Below are positions 6,290-12,456 of a DNA stretch of 14,380 bases, in pieces. Source of the stretch: an uncultured Clostridia bacterium (GTDB taxonomy: Bacteria; Bacillota; Clostridia; Oscillospirales; CAG-272); NCBI GenBank assembly GCA_937892405.1, contig CALAFS010000216.1:1-14380 (forward strand), written 5' to 3'. Within the stretch, counting starts at the first letter, position 1; each line of letters opens with the position of its first letter. The notes below the pieces were generated by a model that did no database searches, had not been told where the DNA came from, and saw only the letters and a program-made list of their open reading frames with translations. The position numbers and the translations under genes are program-made.

Positions 6290-8038
6290 ATGCAGAAACT
6301 CAAACAACAGATCACCGAGGCGATCGTCGCCTCTGCCGCGCGTAAATTTCCCGGCGCCGCCCTCGGCGCGTCCGACATCGCGGCGAATCTCGAATATCCC
6401 CCCGATCCCGCGATGGGCGACCTCGCCCTCCCGTGCTTCCGCCTCTCGAAGGTGCTCCGCCGCTCTCCGAAGGAGATCGCCGAGACGCTCGCCGCGGATC
6501 TTTCCGTCCCCGGCGTCGCCGATATCGGCGCGGTGAACGGATACCTGAACTTCCGTATCGACGGCACGGCGCTTGCCGCCCGCCTCGTTCCCGAGATTAT
6601 GAAAAACGATTCCTACGGCTCGCCGATGTGTGGCACGGGGAAGACCGTCGTCCTCGACTATTCTTCTCCCAATGTCGCGAAGCCCTTTCACATCGGACAC
6701 CTCGGCACGACCGTCATCGGTCATTCGCTGAAACTGCTGCATGAGTTCGCCGGCTATCATTGCGTCGGCATCAATTATCTCGGTGACTGGGGCACCCAGT
6801 TCGGTAAACTCATCGTCGCCTATAAGATGTGGGGCAATCAAGAAGAGGTGGAAGCCGGCGGCGTCGACGCGCTCGTCGCCCTCTATGTCCGCATCAACAA
6901 CGAGATCAAAGCGGAGGAGGACGCCTCCCTTGCGAAGAATCCGGAAGGGAAGAAGTCCTCGCACCTTGCCGACCTTGCCCGTGCCGAGTTCAGGAAGCTC
7001 GAAGAGCACGACGAAGAGAACATCGCCCTCTGGAAATGGTTCGTCTCCGTCAGCCTCAAGGAGTATGAGAAGACCTATCGCCTTCTGAATATTACCTTCG
7101 ACAGCTACAAGGGTGAATCCTTCTATACCGATAAAATGCCCGCCGAGGTCGAAAAGCTTCGGAACATGGGACTTCTCACGGTGGACGACGGCGCTTCGAT
7201 CGTCGATCTTTCCAAGTGGAATATGCCCCCCTGCCTGATTCTGAAGCGGGACGGCTCCACCCTCTATCCGACCCGCGACATCGCCGCCGCCGTATATCGG
7301 CAGAATACCTATCATTTCGATAAGGCGATCTATGTCACGAGTGCCGCGCAGTCGTTGCACTTCGCTCAGTGGTTCAAGGTCGTGGAGCTGATGGGCTACG
7401 ACTGGTATGACCGCCTCGTTCATGTCCCCTACGGTACCGTCAGCATCAACGGGATGAAGCTCGCGACCCGTACCGGCAATGTCATTCTGCTGAAGGATAT
7501 CTTTGCCGAGGCGATCTCCCGCGTGGAAGAGATCGCGAAGGAGAAGCACCCCGATCCCGCGGAGTGCCATGCTATCGCCGAGAAGGTCGGCGTCGGCGCC
7601 ATCATCTTCTACTATCTCTCGAACAACCGTATGCGCGACATCAACTTCATGATGGAAGACGCGCTCACCTTCGACGGAAATACGGGACCCTATGCCCAGT
7701 ATACTTACGCGCGTACCTGCTCGGTGCTTGAGAAGGCACCCGGCGACCACGCGATGACGGGCGCCCCCCTCTCTCCGAAGGAGTCCGATCTTGTGAAGAC
7801 GCTCGCCATCTTCCCCGAGAAGATCGAGGCGGCACTTGCCGATTACGAGCCGTCGGTCGTCACCCGCTATATTCTCGATCTTTGCGCGGCATACAACGGG
7901 TTCTATCATGACTGCCCGATTCTCACATCGGAGAACGCCGAGGAGAGGGAGAACCGTCTCGCTCTTACCGCCGCGACCCGCCGCGTCCTCGGTCGCGCCC
8001 TGCATCTCATCTGTATGCAGACCCCCGAGAAAATCTGA
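6290..8038 (+). CDS. argS: Arginine--tRNA ligase
   Basis: ArgRS charges tRNA-Arg with arginine in the cytoplasm using ATP and needs the tRNA for activation. The 582 residues show the N-terminal Arg-tRNA-synthetase domain (about 1-95), the class I catalytic core with SSPNVAKPFHIGHLG (HIGH at 134-137) and YLGDWGTQFGKL, the degenerate KMSK region MKLATRTGN (from 389), and a C-terminal DALR anticodon-binding domain opened by NTGPYAQYTYAR. Length and motif order are normal for the family. An AAAGGA ribosome site precedes the ATG. It lies 18 bases after the kinase gene and about 50 bases before yebC, with no terminator between, so one transcript probably carries all three. Confidence 0.98.
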   Translation: MQKLKQQITEAIVASAARKFPGAALGASDIAANLEYPPDPAMGDLALPCFRLSKVLRRSPKEIAETLAADLSVPGVADIGAVNGYLNFRIDGTALAARLVPEIMKNDSYGSPMCGTGKTVVLDYSSPNVAKPFHIGHLGTTVIGHSLKLLHEFAGYHCVGINYLGDWGTQFGKLIVAYKMWGNQEEVEAGGVDALVALYVRINNEIKAEEDASLAKNPEGKKSSHLADLARAEFRKLEEHDEENIALWKWFVSVSLKEYEKTYRLLNITFDSYKGESFYTDKMPAEVEKLRNMGLLTVDDGASIVDLSKWNMPPCLILKRDGSTLYPTRDIAAAVYRQNTYHFDKAIYVTSAAQSLHFAQWFKVVELMGYDWYDRLVHVPYGTVSINGMKLATRTGNVILLKDIFAEAISRVEEIAKEKHPDPAECHAIAEKVGVGAIIFYYLSNNRMRDINFMMEDALTFDGNTGPYAQYTYARTCSVLEKAPGDHAMTGAPLSPKESDLVKTLAIFPEKIEAALADYEPSVVTRYILDLCAAYNGFYHDCPILTSENAEERENRLALTAATRRVLGRALHLICMQTPEKI

Positions 8039-8089
8039 TTTTATAAAACCGAAAAATAAGAAAGCGCCGCTGTGCGGCAGGAGGTATTT

Positions 8090-8815
8090 ATGTCCGGACA
8101 TTCCAAGTGGAATAATATCAAACACAAGAAAGAGAAATCCGATGCCGCAAAGGCGAAGATCTTCACCAAGATCGGAAAAGAGATGGCGGTCGCCATCAAG
8201 GCGGGCGGACCCGACCCGACCGTCAACGGGAAGCTCCGCGACCTGATCGCGAAGGCAAAGGCGAACAATGTCCCGAACGACAACATTCAGAGAACGATCA
8301 AGAAGTTCTCCGAGAACAACGACATCGTCTACGAAGAGATCAGCTATGAGGGCTACGGCCCCTCGGGCGTTGCCATCATCGTCGAGACTTCGACCGACAA
8401 CCGCAACCGCACCGCGGGCAATGTGCGCGCATGGTTCAATAAGTACGGCGGCAACATGGGACAGAACGGCTGCGTCTCCTTCATGTTTGAGGAGAAGGGC
8501 GTCATCACCATCATCGACGAGGACGACGAGCTCGATGAGGATAAGGTCATGGAGGACGCGCTCGAGTGCGGCGCCGAGGACATCAAGGTCGATGACGGCG
8601 AGTATTCCATCTACACCGCGCCCGACGATCTCGACGCCGTCCGCGATGCCATCATTGGAAAAGGCTACAAGATCGACACCGCCGACCTTGCGAAGGTCCC
8701 CTCCACCTATGTCACCCTCGATAAGCCCGAAGACATCGAGAACATGGAAAAAATGCTCGATAAGTTCAACGAAGACGACGATGTGAACGCCGTCTACACG
8801 AACTGGGACAACTGA
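8090..8815 (+). CDS. yebC: YebC/PmpR family protein (TACO1 homologue)
   Basis: This 241-residue protein begins MSGHSKWNNIKHKK, the family signature, and keeps the three-domain YebC pattern through FTKIGKEM, NVPNDNIQR, YEGYGPSGVA and the acidic C-terminal part. YebC proteins were long annotated as transcription regulators. The mitochondrial homologue TACO1 and recent bacterial work point to a role at the ribosome in relieving stalls, including at proline stretches, and co-transcription with argS suits a translation role. ATG 8090 is chosen because AGGAGG lies five bases upstream and the family starts with M[AS]GHSKW; an in-frame GTG at 8072 lies upstream of that ribosome site. A small stem (GCCGC 8066-8070 with GCGGC 8074-8078) abuts the ribosome site. 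Confidence 0.96.
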   Translation: MSGHSKWNNIKHKKEKSDAAKAKIFTKIGKEMAVAIKAGGPDPTVNGKLRDLIAKAKANNVPNDNIQRTIKKFSENNDIVYEEISYEGYGPSGVAIIVETSTDNRNRTAGNVRAWFNKYGGNMGQNGCVSFMFEEKGVITIIDEDDELDEDKVMEDALECGAEDIKVDDGEYSIYTAPDDLDAVRDAIIGKGYKIDTADLAKVPSTYVTLDKPEDIENMEKMLDKFNEDDDVNAVYTNWDN

Positions 8816-8818
8816 GAT

Positions 8819-8864
8819 GAATCGAAAAAACGCTTCCGGCACCCCGGAAGCGTTTTTTTCGATT
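8819..8864 (+). terminator. Intrinsic terminator after yebC
   Basis: A 9-bp G/C-rich stem (8831-8839 with 8844-8852) and tetraloop CACC are followed by seven T residues. The repeat extends outward through A/T bases to about 20 bp with one extra T, and the left arm carries A residues, so it could also stop minus-strand transcription. Confidence 0.93.
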
Positions 8865-8954
8865 CGTGATTTTGCCTATTTTCGCTCGCGGTGATATTGT
8901 CCGTTCAACCGTTCCTTATATATAAAAACTTTTCAAAAATAAAAAGATTCCTTC

Positions 8955-8983
8955 TTGACAAATTTCGCCCGATATGGTACACT
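8955..8983 (+). promoter_or_regulatory. Promoter of the SPFH/zinc-ribbon/TPM operon
   Basis: TTGACA (8955-8960) and TACACT (8978-8983) are separated by 17 bases. The start would be near 8990, about 32 nt before the SPFH gene. No obvious operator or alternative-sigma motif is seen nearby, and 8865-8954 holds nothing else I can support. Confidence 0.7.
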
Positions 8984-9021
8984 GAAAGCAGAAAAATATA
9001 CCCGTTAAGGAGGATATATTC

Positions 9022-10275
9022 ATGGGAATTATCAAGGCTACATTTTCTGCCATCGGCGGCGGTCTCGCAGATCAGTGGATCGAAGCATTTGAGGCAGACA
9101 ACATGGGCGACAATACCGTCTTTACCAAAGGCGTGCAGGTTCGCAAAAACGATAAGAGAAATAGCAACAGAAAGGGCACGGAGGACTTCATTACCGACGG
9201 CTCGCTGGTTCATGTCTATCCGAATCAGTTTATGATTCTGGTCGACGGCGGTAAGATCGTCGACTACACCGCGGAAGAGGGTTATTATAAGGTAGACAAC
9301 AAGGCGGCGCCCTCGCTCTTCAACGGCAATCTCGGCGGCGCGATCAAAGAGAGCTTCTCCCGTATCAAATACGGCGGTGTCCCGACGCAGAAGCAGAAGG
9401 TCTTCTTCATCAACATGCAGGAGATCAAGGGGATCCGTTTCGGTACCCGTACCCCCGTCAACTATTTTGACAACTTCTACAATTCCGAGCTGTTCCTCCG
9501 TGCACACGGCACCTACTCGGTGAAGATCACCGACCCCATCAAGTTCTATATGGAAGCCATTCCGAAGAACGCCGACCATGTCGAGATGGACGAGATCAAC
9601 GAGCAGTACCTCTCGGAATTCCTCGAGGCACTCCAGAGCGCGATCAATAAGATGTCCGCCGACGGAATCCGCATTTCCTATGTCACATCGAAGTCCCGCG
9701 AGCTCTCCGACTATATGGCGACCGAGCTTGACGAAGAGTGGAAGACAATGCGCGGTTTCGAGGTGCAGGCAGTCGGTATCGCGAGTATCTCCTACGACGA
9801 CGATTCCAAAGAGCTTATCAATATGCGCAACAAGGGCGCGATGCTCGGTGACGCGGCAGTCAGAGAAGGCTATGTGCAGGGCAGCATTGCCCGCGGTATG
9901 GAGAACGCAGGCAGCAACGCGGGCGGCTCCACCGGCGCCTTCGTCGGTATGGGGATCGGCATGGGCGCGGCAGGGAACTTTATGGCGACCGCTTCCGAGA
10001 CCAACCGCGAGCAGATGAAAGCGCAGAAAGAAGCCGCCGCGGCAGGCGGCTGGATCTGCTCCTGCGGTGCGAAGAACACCGGTAAATTCTGCGCCGAGTG
10101 CGGAAAGCCGAAGCCCGAGGAGGGCTGGACCTGCTCCTGCGGCGCGAAGAATACGGGCAAATTCTGCTCCGAATGCGGAAAGCCCCGTCCCGCCGACAGC
10201 TGGGTCTGCTCCTGCGGTGCGAAGAACCCCGCCGGCGCGAAATTCTGCGGCGAGTGCGGAAAGAAGCACGAATAA
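9022..10275 (+). CDS. SPFH-domain protein with three C-terminal zinc ribbons (YdjI-like)
   Basis: This 417-residue protein belongs to the YdjI-type family often annotated as SPFH domain or virion core protein. It starts MGIIKATFSAIGGGLADQW, typical of this branch. An SPFH/band-7-like region (about 20-280) follows, with a charged helical end that may multimerise. A Gly/Met-rich linker (about 287-325) leads to three zinc ribbons of exactly 25 residues spacing, each CxC...CxxC: Cys346/348/357/360, 371/373/382/385 and 396/398/409/412. SPFH proteins scaffold membrane microdomains. In B. subtilis YdjI acts with YdjG, YdjH and the PspA homologue YdjF at the membrane. AAGGAGG precedes the ATG. The next gene begins on the base after the stop, showing translational coupling. 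The phage-sounding family name is historical; no phage gene is near. Confidence 0.88.
   Translation: MGIIKATFSAIGGGLADQWIEAFEADNMGDNTVFTKGVQVRKNDKRNSNRKGTEDFITDGSLVHVYPNQFMILVDGGKIVDYTAEEGYYKVDNKAAPSLFNGNLGGAIKESFSRIKYGGVPTQKQKVFFINMQEIKGIRFGTRTPVNYFDNFYNSELFLRAHGTYSVKITDPIKFYMEAIPKNADHVEMDEINEQYLSEFLEALQSAINKMSADGIRISYVTSKSRELSDYMATELDEEWKTMRGFEVQAVGIASISYDDDSKELINMRNKGAMLGDAAVREGYVQGSIARGMENAGSNAGGSTGAFVGMGIGMGAAGNFMATASETNREQMKAQKEAAAAGGWICSCGAKNTGKFCAECGKPKPEEGWTCSCGAKNTGKFCSECGKPRPADSWVCSCGAKNPAGAKFCGECGKKHE
10051..10275 (+). repeat. Three tandem 75-nt units encoding zinc ribbons
   Basis: Units begin with the Trp codons at 10051, 10126 and 10201, an exact 75-base period. All share TGCTCCTGCGG near the start and are very similar through the first 50 bases. 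The third unit has a two-codon insertion (NPAGAKF against NTGKF) and a shorter end. This looks like in-frame duplication of one module. Confidence 0.85.
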
Positions 10276-11325
10276 ATGGCAACCGTAACCTACCGTTGCC
10301 CGAACTGCGACGCCGGTCTTGTCTTCGATGCGAATAAACAGAAGTTCACCTGTGAATTCTGTCTTTCCGAGTTTACGAAGGAAGAGCTTGACAAGACCGC
10401 GAGCGCAGAGAGGGCAGAGAAGCAGGCAGAGGCGGACGCCGCCTTTTCCGACGCCGTCAGAGAATATTACTGCCCCTCCTGTGGGGCAGAGGTCGTGACG
10501 GATAAGGAGACTGTGGCGAATTTCTGCTATTATTGCCACAACCCCGTGGTTCTTACCGACCGCGTCAGCGGTATGATGCGTCCCGCGAAGGTTATTCCTT
10601 TCAAGTTCGACAAGAAGGGCGCGATCGACGCCTTCCTCGCTTATACGAAGAAGAAACACTTTCTTCCGAAGAACTACTTTGACGATGCGCAGGTGGATAA
10701 GATGTCGGGCGTTTATTTCCCCTATTGGGTGACCGATGCCGACGCCACCGGACACTATCACGCGAGAGGACATCGCGTCCGTACATGGCGCGCGGGAGAT
10801 TACCAGTATACCGAGGTCAGAGATTACGATGTCTACCGTCGCGGCGAGATCCACTTCGAGGACATCACCACTTCGGCGCTGTCCACCGCGGATAAGAAAA
10901 TGCTCGAGGGCGTCCTCCCGTACCCGAGCGACGCGCATGTCGACTTCGACATGCCCTACCTCCTCGGCTATCAGGCGAAGAAAAGGGACATCGACCGCGA
11001 GGCACTCACGGGCGAGGTGCGCGGAAAAATGCAGGGCTATGCGAAAACTCTCCTTGCCGATACCGCGAACAACTATTCCTCGAAGGACGGCGAGCGCTGT
11101 GATCTCCTTGTCGAGCATGCCGCGTGGGAGTATACCCTCCTTCCCGTATGGATTCTTACCTATCGCGACAATAAAGACAAGATCTTTACCTACGCGATGA
11201 ACGGCTATACGGGGAAGATTTACGGTGAACTTCCCGTCAGTTTCTGGAAAGTTCTTCTCCTTGCTCTCGGCACCTTTGCCGCCGCATTTGCAATCTTTTT
11301 CTTGATCGGGAGGTTCCTTCTCTGA
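10276..11325 (+). CDS. Zinc-ribbon protein with C-terminal membrane anchor (YdjG-like)
   Basis: The 349-residue protein has two four-Cys zinc-ribbon-like modules: Cys8/11/26/29 and Cys66/69/84/87, joined by a Lys/Glu/Ala-rich helix. A middle region (about 100-315) begins with PAKVIPFKFDKKGAIDAF, contains YFPYWV and LPVWILTY, and ends ...YAMNGYTGKIYGELP. This is the pattern of TFIIB-type zinc-ribbon proteins including B. subtilis YdjG. A single hydrophobic helix (about 326-348) closes the protein, so most of it should lie in the cytoplasm, tail-anchored. It starts at the base after the SPFH stop and its stop overlaps the next start (TGATG), which suggests the three products are made in fixed ratio. 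Biochemical function is unknown; a membrane docking role for the SPFH partner is inferred. Confidence 0.85.
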   Translation: MATVTYRCPNCDAGLVFDANKQKFTCEFCLSEFTKEELDKTASAERAEKQAEADAAFSDAVREYYCPSCGAEVVTDKETVANFCYYCHNPVVLTDRVSGMMRPAKVIPFKFDKKGAIDAFLAYTKKKHFLPKNYFDDAQVDKMSGVYFPYWVTDADATGHYHARGHRVRTWRAGDYQYTEVRDYDVYRRGEIHFEDITTSALSTADKKMLEGVLPYPSDAHVDFDMPYLLGYQAKKRDIDREALTGEVRGKMQGYAKTLLADTANNYSSKDGERCDLLVEHAAWEYTLLPVWILTYRDNKDKIFTYAMNGYTGKIYGELPVSFWKVLLLALGTFAAAFAIFFLIGRFLL

Positions 11326-12080
11326 TGAAAAGACAACGATTGCTTACATTTTTGCTTGCATTTGCTCTGATTTTCACGATTTTCTCGCTGACTGCCGTTG
11401 CATACGATCAGACAGCGAATGAGCCTGTTTTTTATGACGACGGTTTTCTTTCGACCTCGGAGAGGGAGAGTGTGCGTCGCACCCTGGAAGACGCACAGGA
11501 GAAAACGGGGCTTCACTTCGGCGTCCTTCTCTATGAGGGGAAGTCGGACGGCGGCTTGTATCATGACCGTATGAAAGACGAAGACAGCGTACTTCTTTTG
11601 ATTACGCGCGAGGGCGGCATCTATTACTATGAGATGTTTGCCTATGGCGAAGCATATGATGTCCTTCACCGAAAAGCGGACGCCATTCTCGATAATGACG
11701 ATGTGTATGACAATATCAAGGGCGGTAACTTCGTCAAGGGCATTACGGCTTTTGTAAATCTTACCACGGACGCATATCTTCCCGATCCGAACGCGGAGGC
11801 AAAGCATACGGTTCGCACGGTGCTGATCTCGCTTCTTCTTGCCGCGATATGTGCGGGCGCCGCCGCAGGTGCCGTGGTCTACCACTATAAGAAGAAACTC
11901 AAGGCGCCGATTTACCCGCTCGACCGCTTCGCGAAGATGAAGCTGGTTGATCAGGGCGATACTTTCATCACCTCTCATGTCACGCGTGTCCGCGTTTCCT
12001 CCCCCTCAAACTCTTCGGGTGGCGGCAGGAGCGGAGGCGGTGGCGGCGGAGGAGGCGGCGGAAGCCTCGGAAAACGCTGA
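11325..12080 (+). CDS. Secreted/membrane TPM (YgcG)-like protein with poly-Gly tail (YdjH-like)
   Basis: Residues 1-26 form a signal peptide or membrane helix ending AVA. Residues 30-150 resemble a TPM/YgcG domain: FYDDGFLSTSERESV, then TGLHFGVLLYE, DSVLLLITREGG, and a helical end. A second hydrophobic helix (about 163-186) is followed by a basic stretch (YHYKKKLK) and a tail of about 65 residues ending in SGGGRS, ten glycines and SLGKR. The layout places the TPM-like domain outside and the tail inside. Gly-rich ends are common in this family. It is coupled to the preceding gene by a one-base overlap and resembles the third member (YdjH) of the B. subtilis ydjGHI set. Its first codons are A/T-rich compared with the rest. 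Function is unknown; an envelope-stress role is inferred. Confidence 0.8.
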   Translation: MKRQRLLTFLLAFALIFTIFSLTAVAYDQTANEPVFYDDGFLSTSERESVRRTLEDAQEKTGLHFGVLLYEGKSDGGLYHDRMKDEDSVLLLITREGGIYYYEMFAYGEAYDVLHRKADAILDNDDVYDNIKGGNFVKGITAFVNLTTDAYLPDPNAEAKHTVRTVLISLLLAAICAGAAAGAVVYHYKKKLKAPIYPLDRFAKMKLVDQGDTFITSHVTRVRVSSPSNSSGGGRSGGGGGGGGGGSLGKR

Positions 12081-12104
12081 TCTCCGAACATTCGATCCCA
12101 CCCC

Positions 12105-12134
12105 AAAGGGCTGTCATTCCGACAGCCCTTTTTT
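12105..12134 (+). terminator. Intrinsic terminator after the SPFH/zinc-ribbon/TPM operon
   Basis: A perfect 11-bp stem (12105-12115 with 12121-12131) and five-base loop ATTCC end in TTTTTT. It lies 24 bases after the last stop and closes the three-gene unit. Confidence 0.93.
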
Positions 12135-12387
12135 GCCCTCATTGTCATTTCTCCCCATCGCACAGGCTTTCTATCTTGCCTCTTCCGCATGAACTCCCCC
12201 TTATCCTCCTACTCTCCCATAAGACACTTCCGCTTCCGTAGGGGTAGGCGCCCACGACGACCCGTTACGCCGTTCAACCGCCACACCCTCCTTCGAGAAA
12301 CTCACACTTTAACTGTTGCACTTTCCCCTTCATCGCACCCGTTTTCTTTCAAAAACAGCAACCTTCCGAAATTTCTCGACCGATCTC
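12135..12387. other. Pyrimidine-rich stretch without a convincing gene
   Basis: About 250 bases between the operon terminator and the uvrB promoter are strongly C/T-biased on the plus strand and poor in G. Small frames exist on both strands. The most suggestive are on the minus strand after GAAGGAGGG (near 12293-12301), where 20-30-codon GTG or TTG frames start, but codon use and length give no support. A GGCGCC palindrome lies near 12248-12253. No tRNA, terminator, T-box or SOS box is seen. It may be a decayed sequence or a dispersed intergenic repeat. Confidence 0.4.
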
Positions 12388-12416
12388 TTTACTTTTGAAA
12401 AAAATCGGTGTATAAT
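12388..12416 (+). promoter_or_regulatory. Promoter of uvrB
   Basis: TTTACT (12388-12393) and a perfect TATAAT (12411-12416) are separated by 17 bases. The start near 12423 leaves about 34 nt before the ATG. No GAAC-N4-GTTC type LexA box is visible in the region, so SOS control is not supported here. Confidence 0.7.
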
Positions 12417-12456
12417 AGATAAGTATCCTATTGACAGGAAGAAACGGAGGCAAGCC

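Noticed and set aside
5426..8842. Minus-strand open frame of over 1,100 codons opposite the kinase, argS and yebC
   Set aside because: It is antisense to three clear family members, has no ribosome site or recognisable domain, and arises because these genes rarely use TTA, CTA or TCA codons, which would be stops on the other strand.
10051..10275. CRISPR-like or minisatellite array
   Set aside because: The three 75-base units are in frame inside a coding sequence and encode zinc ribbons, with no spacers.
9022..10275. Prophage remnant, since this SPFH family is sometimes named virion core protein
   Set aside because: The name comes from distant similarity; there are no capsid, tail, terminase or integrase genes and the operon matches a bacterial ydjGHI-type set.
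8905..11118. Minus-strand open frame of over 700 codons opposite the SPFH and zinc-ribbon genes
   Set aside because: Same codon-bias shadow; the plus-strand genes have promoter, ribosome sites and family motifs.
12388..12456. LexA/SOS box before uvrB
   Set aside because: No GAAC-N4-GTTC or close variant is present near the promoter.
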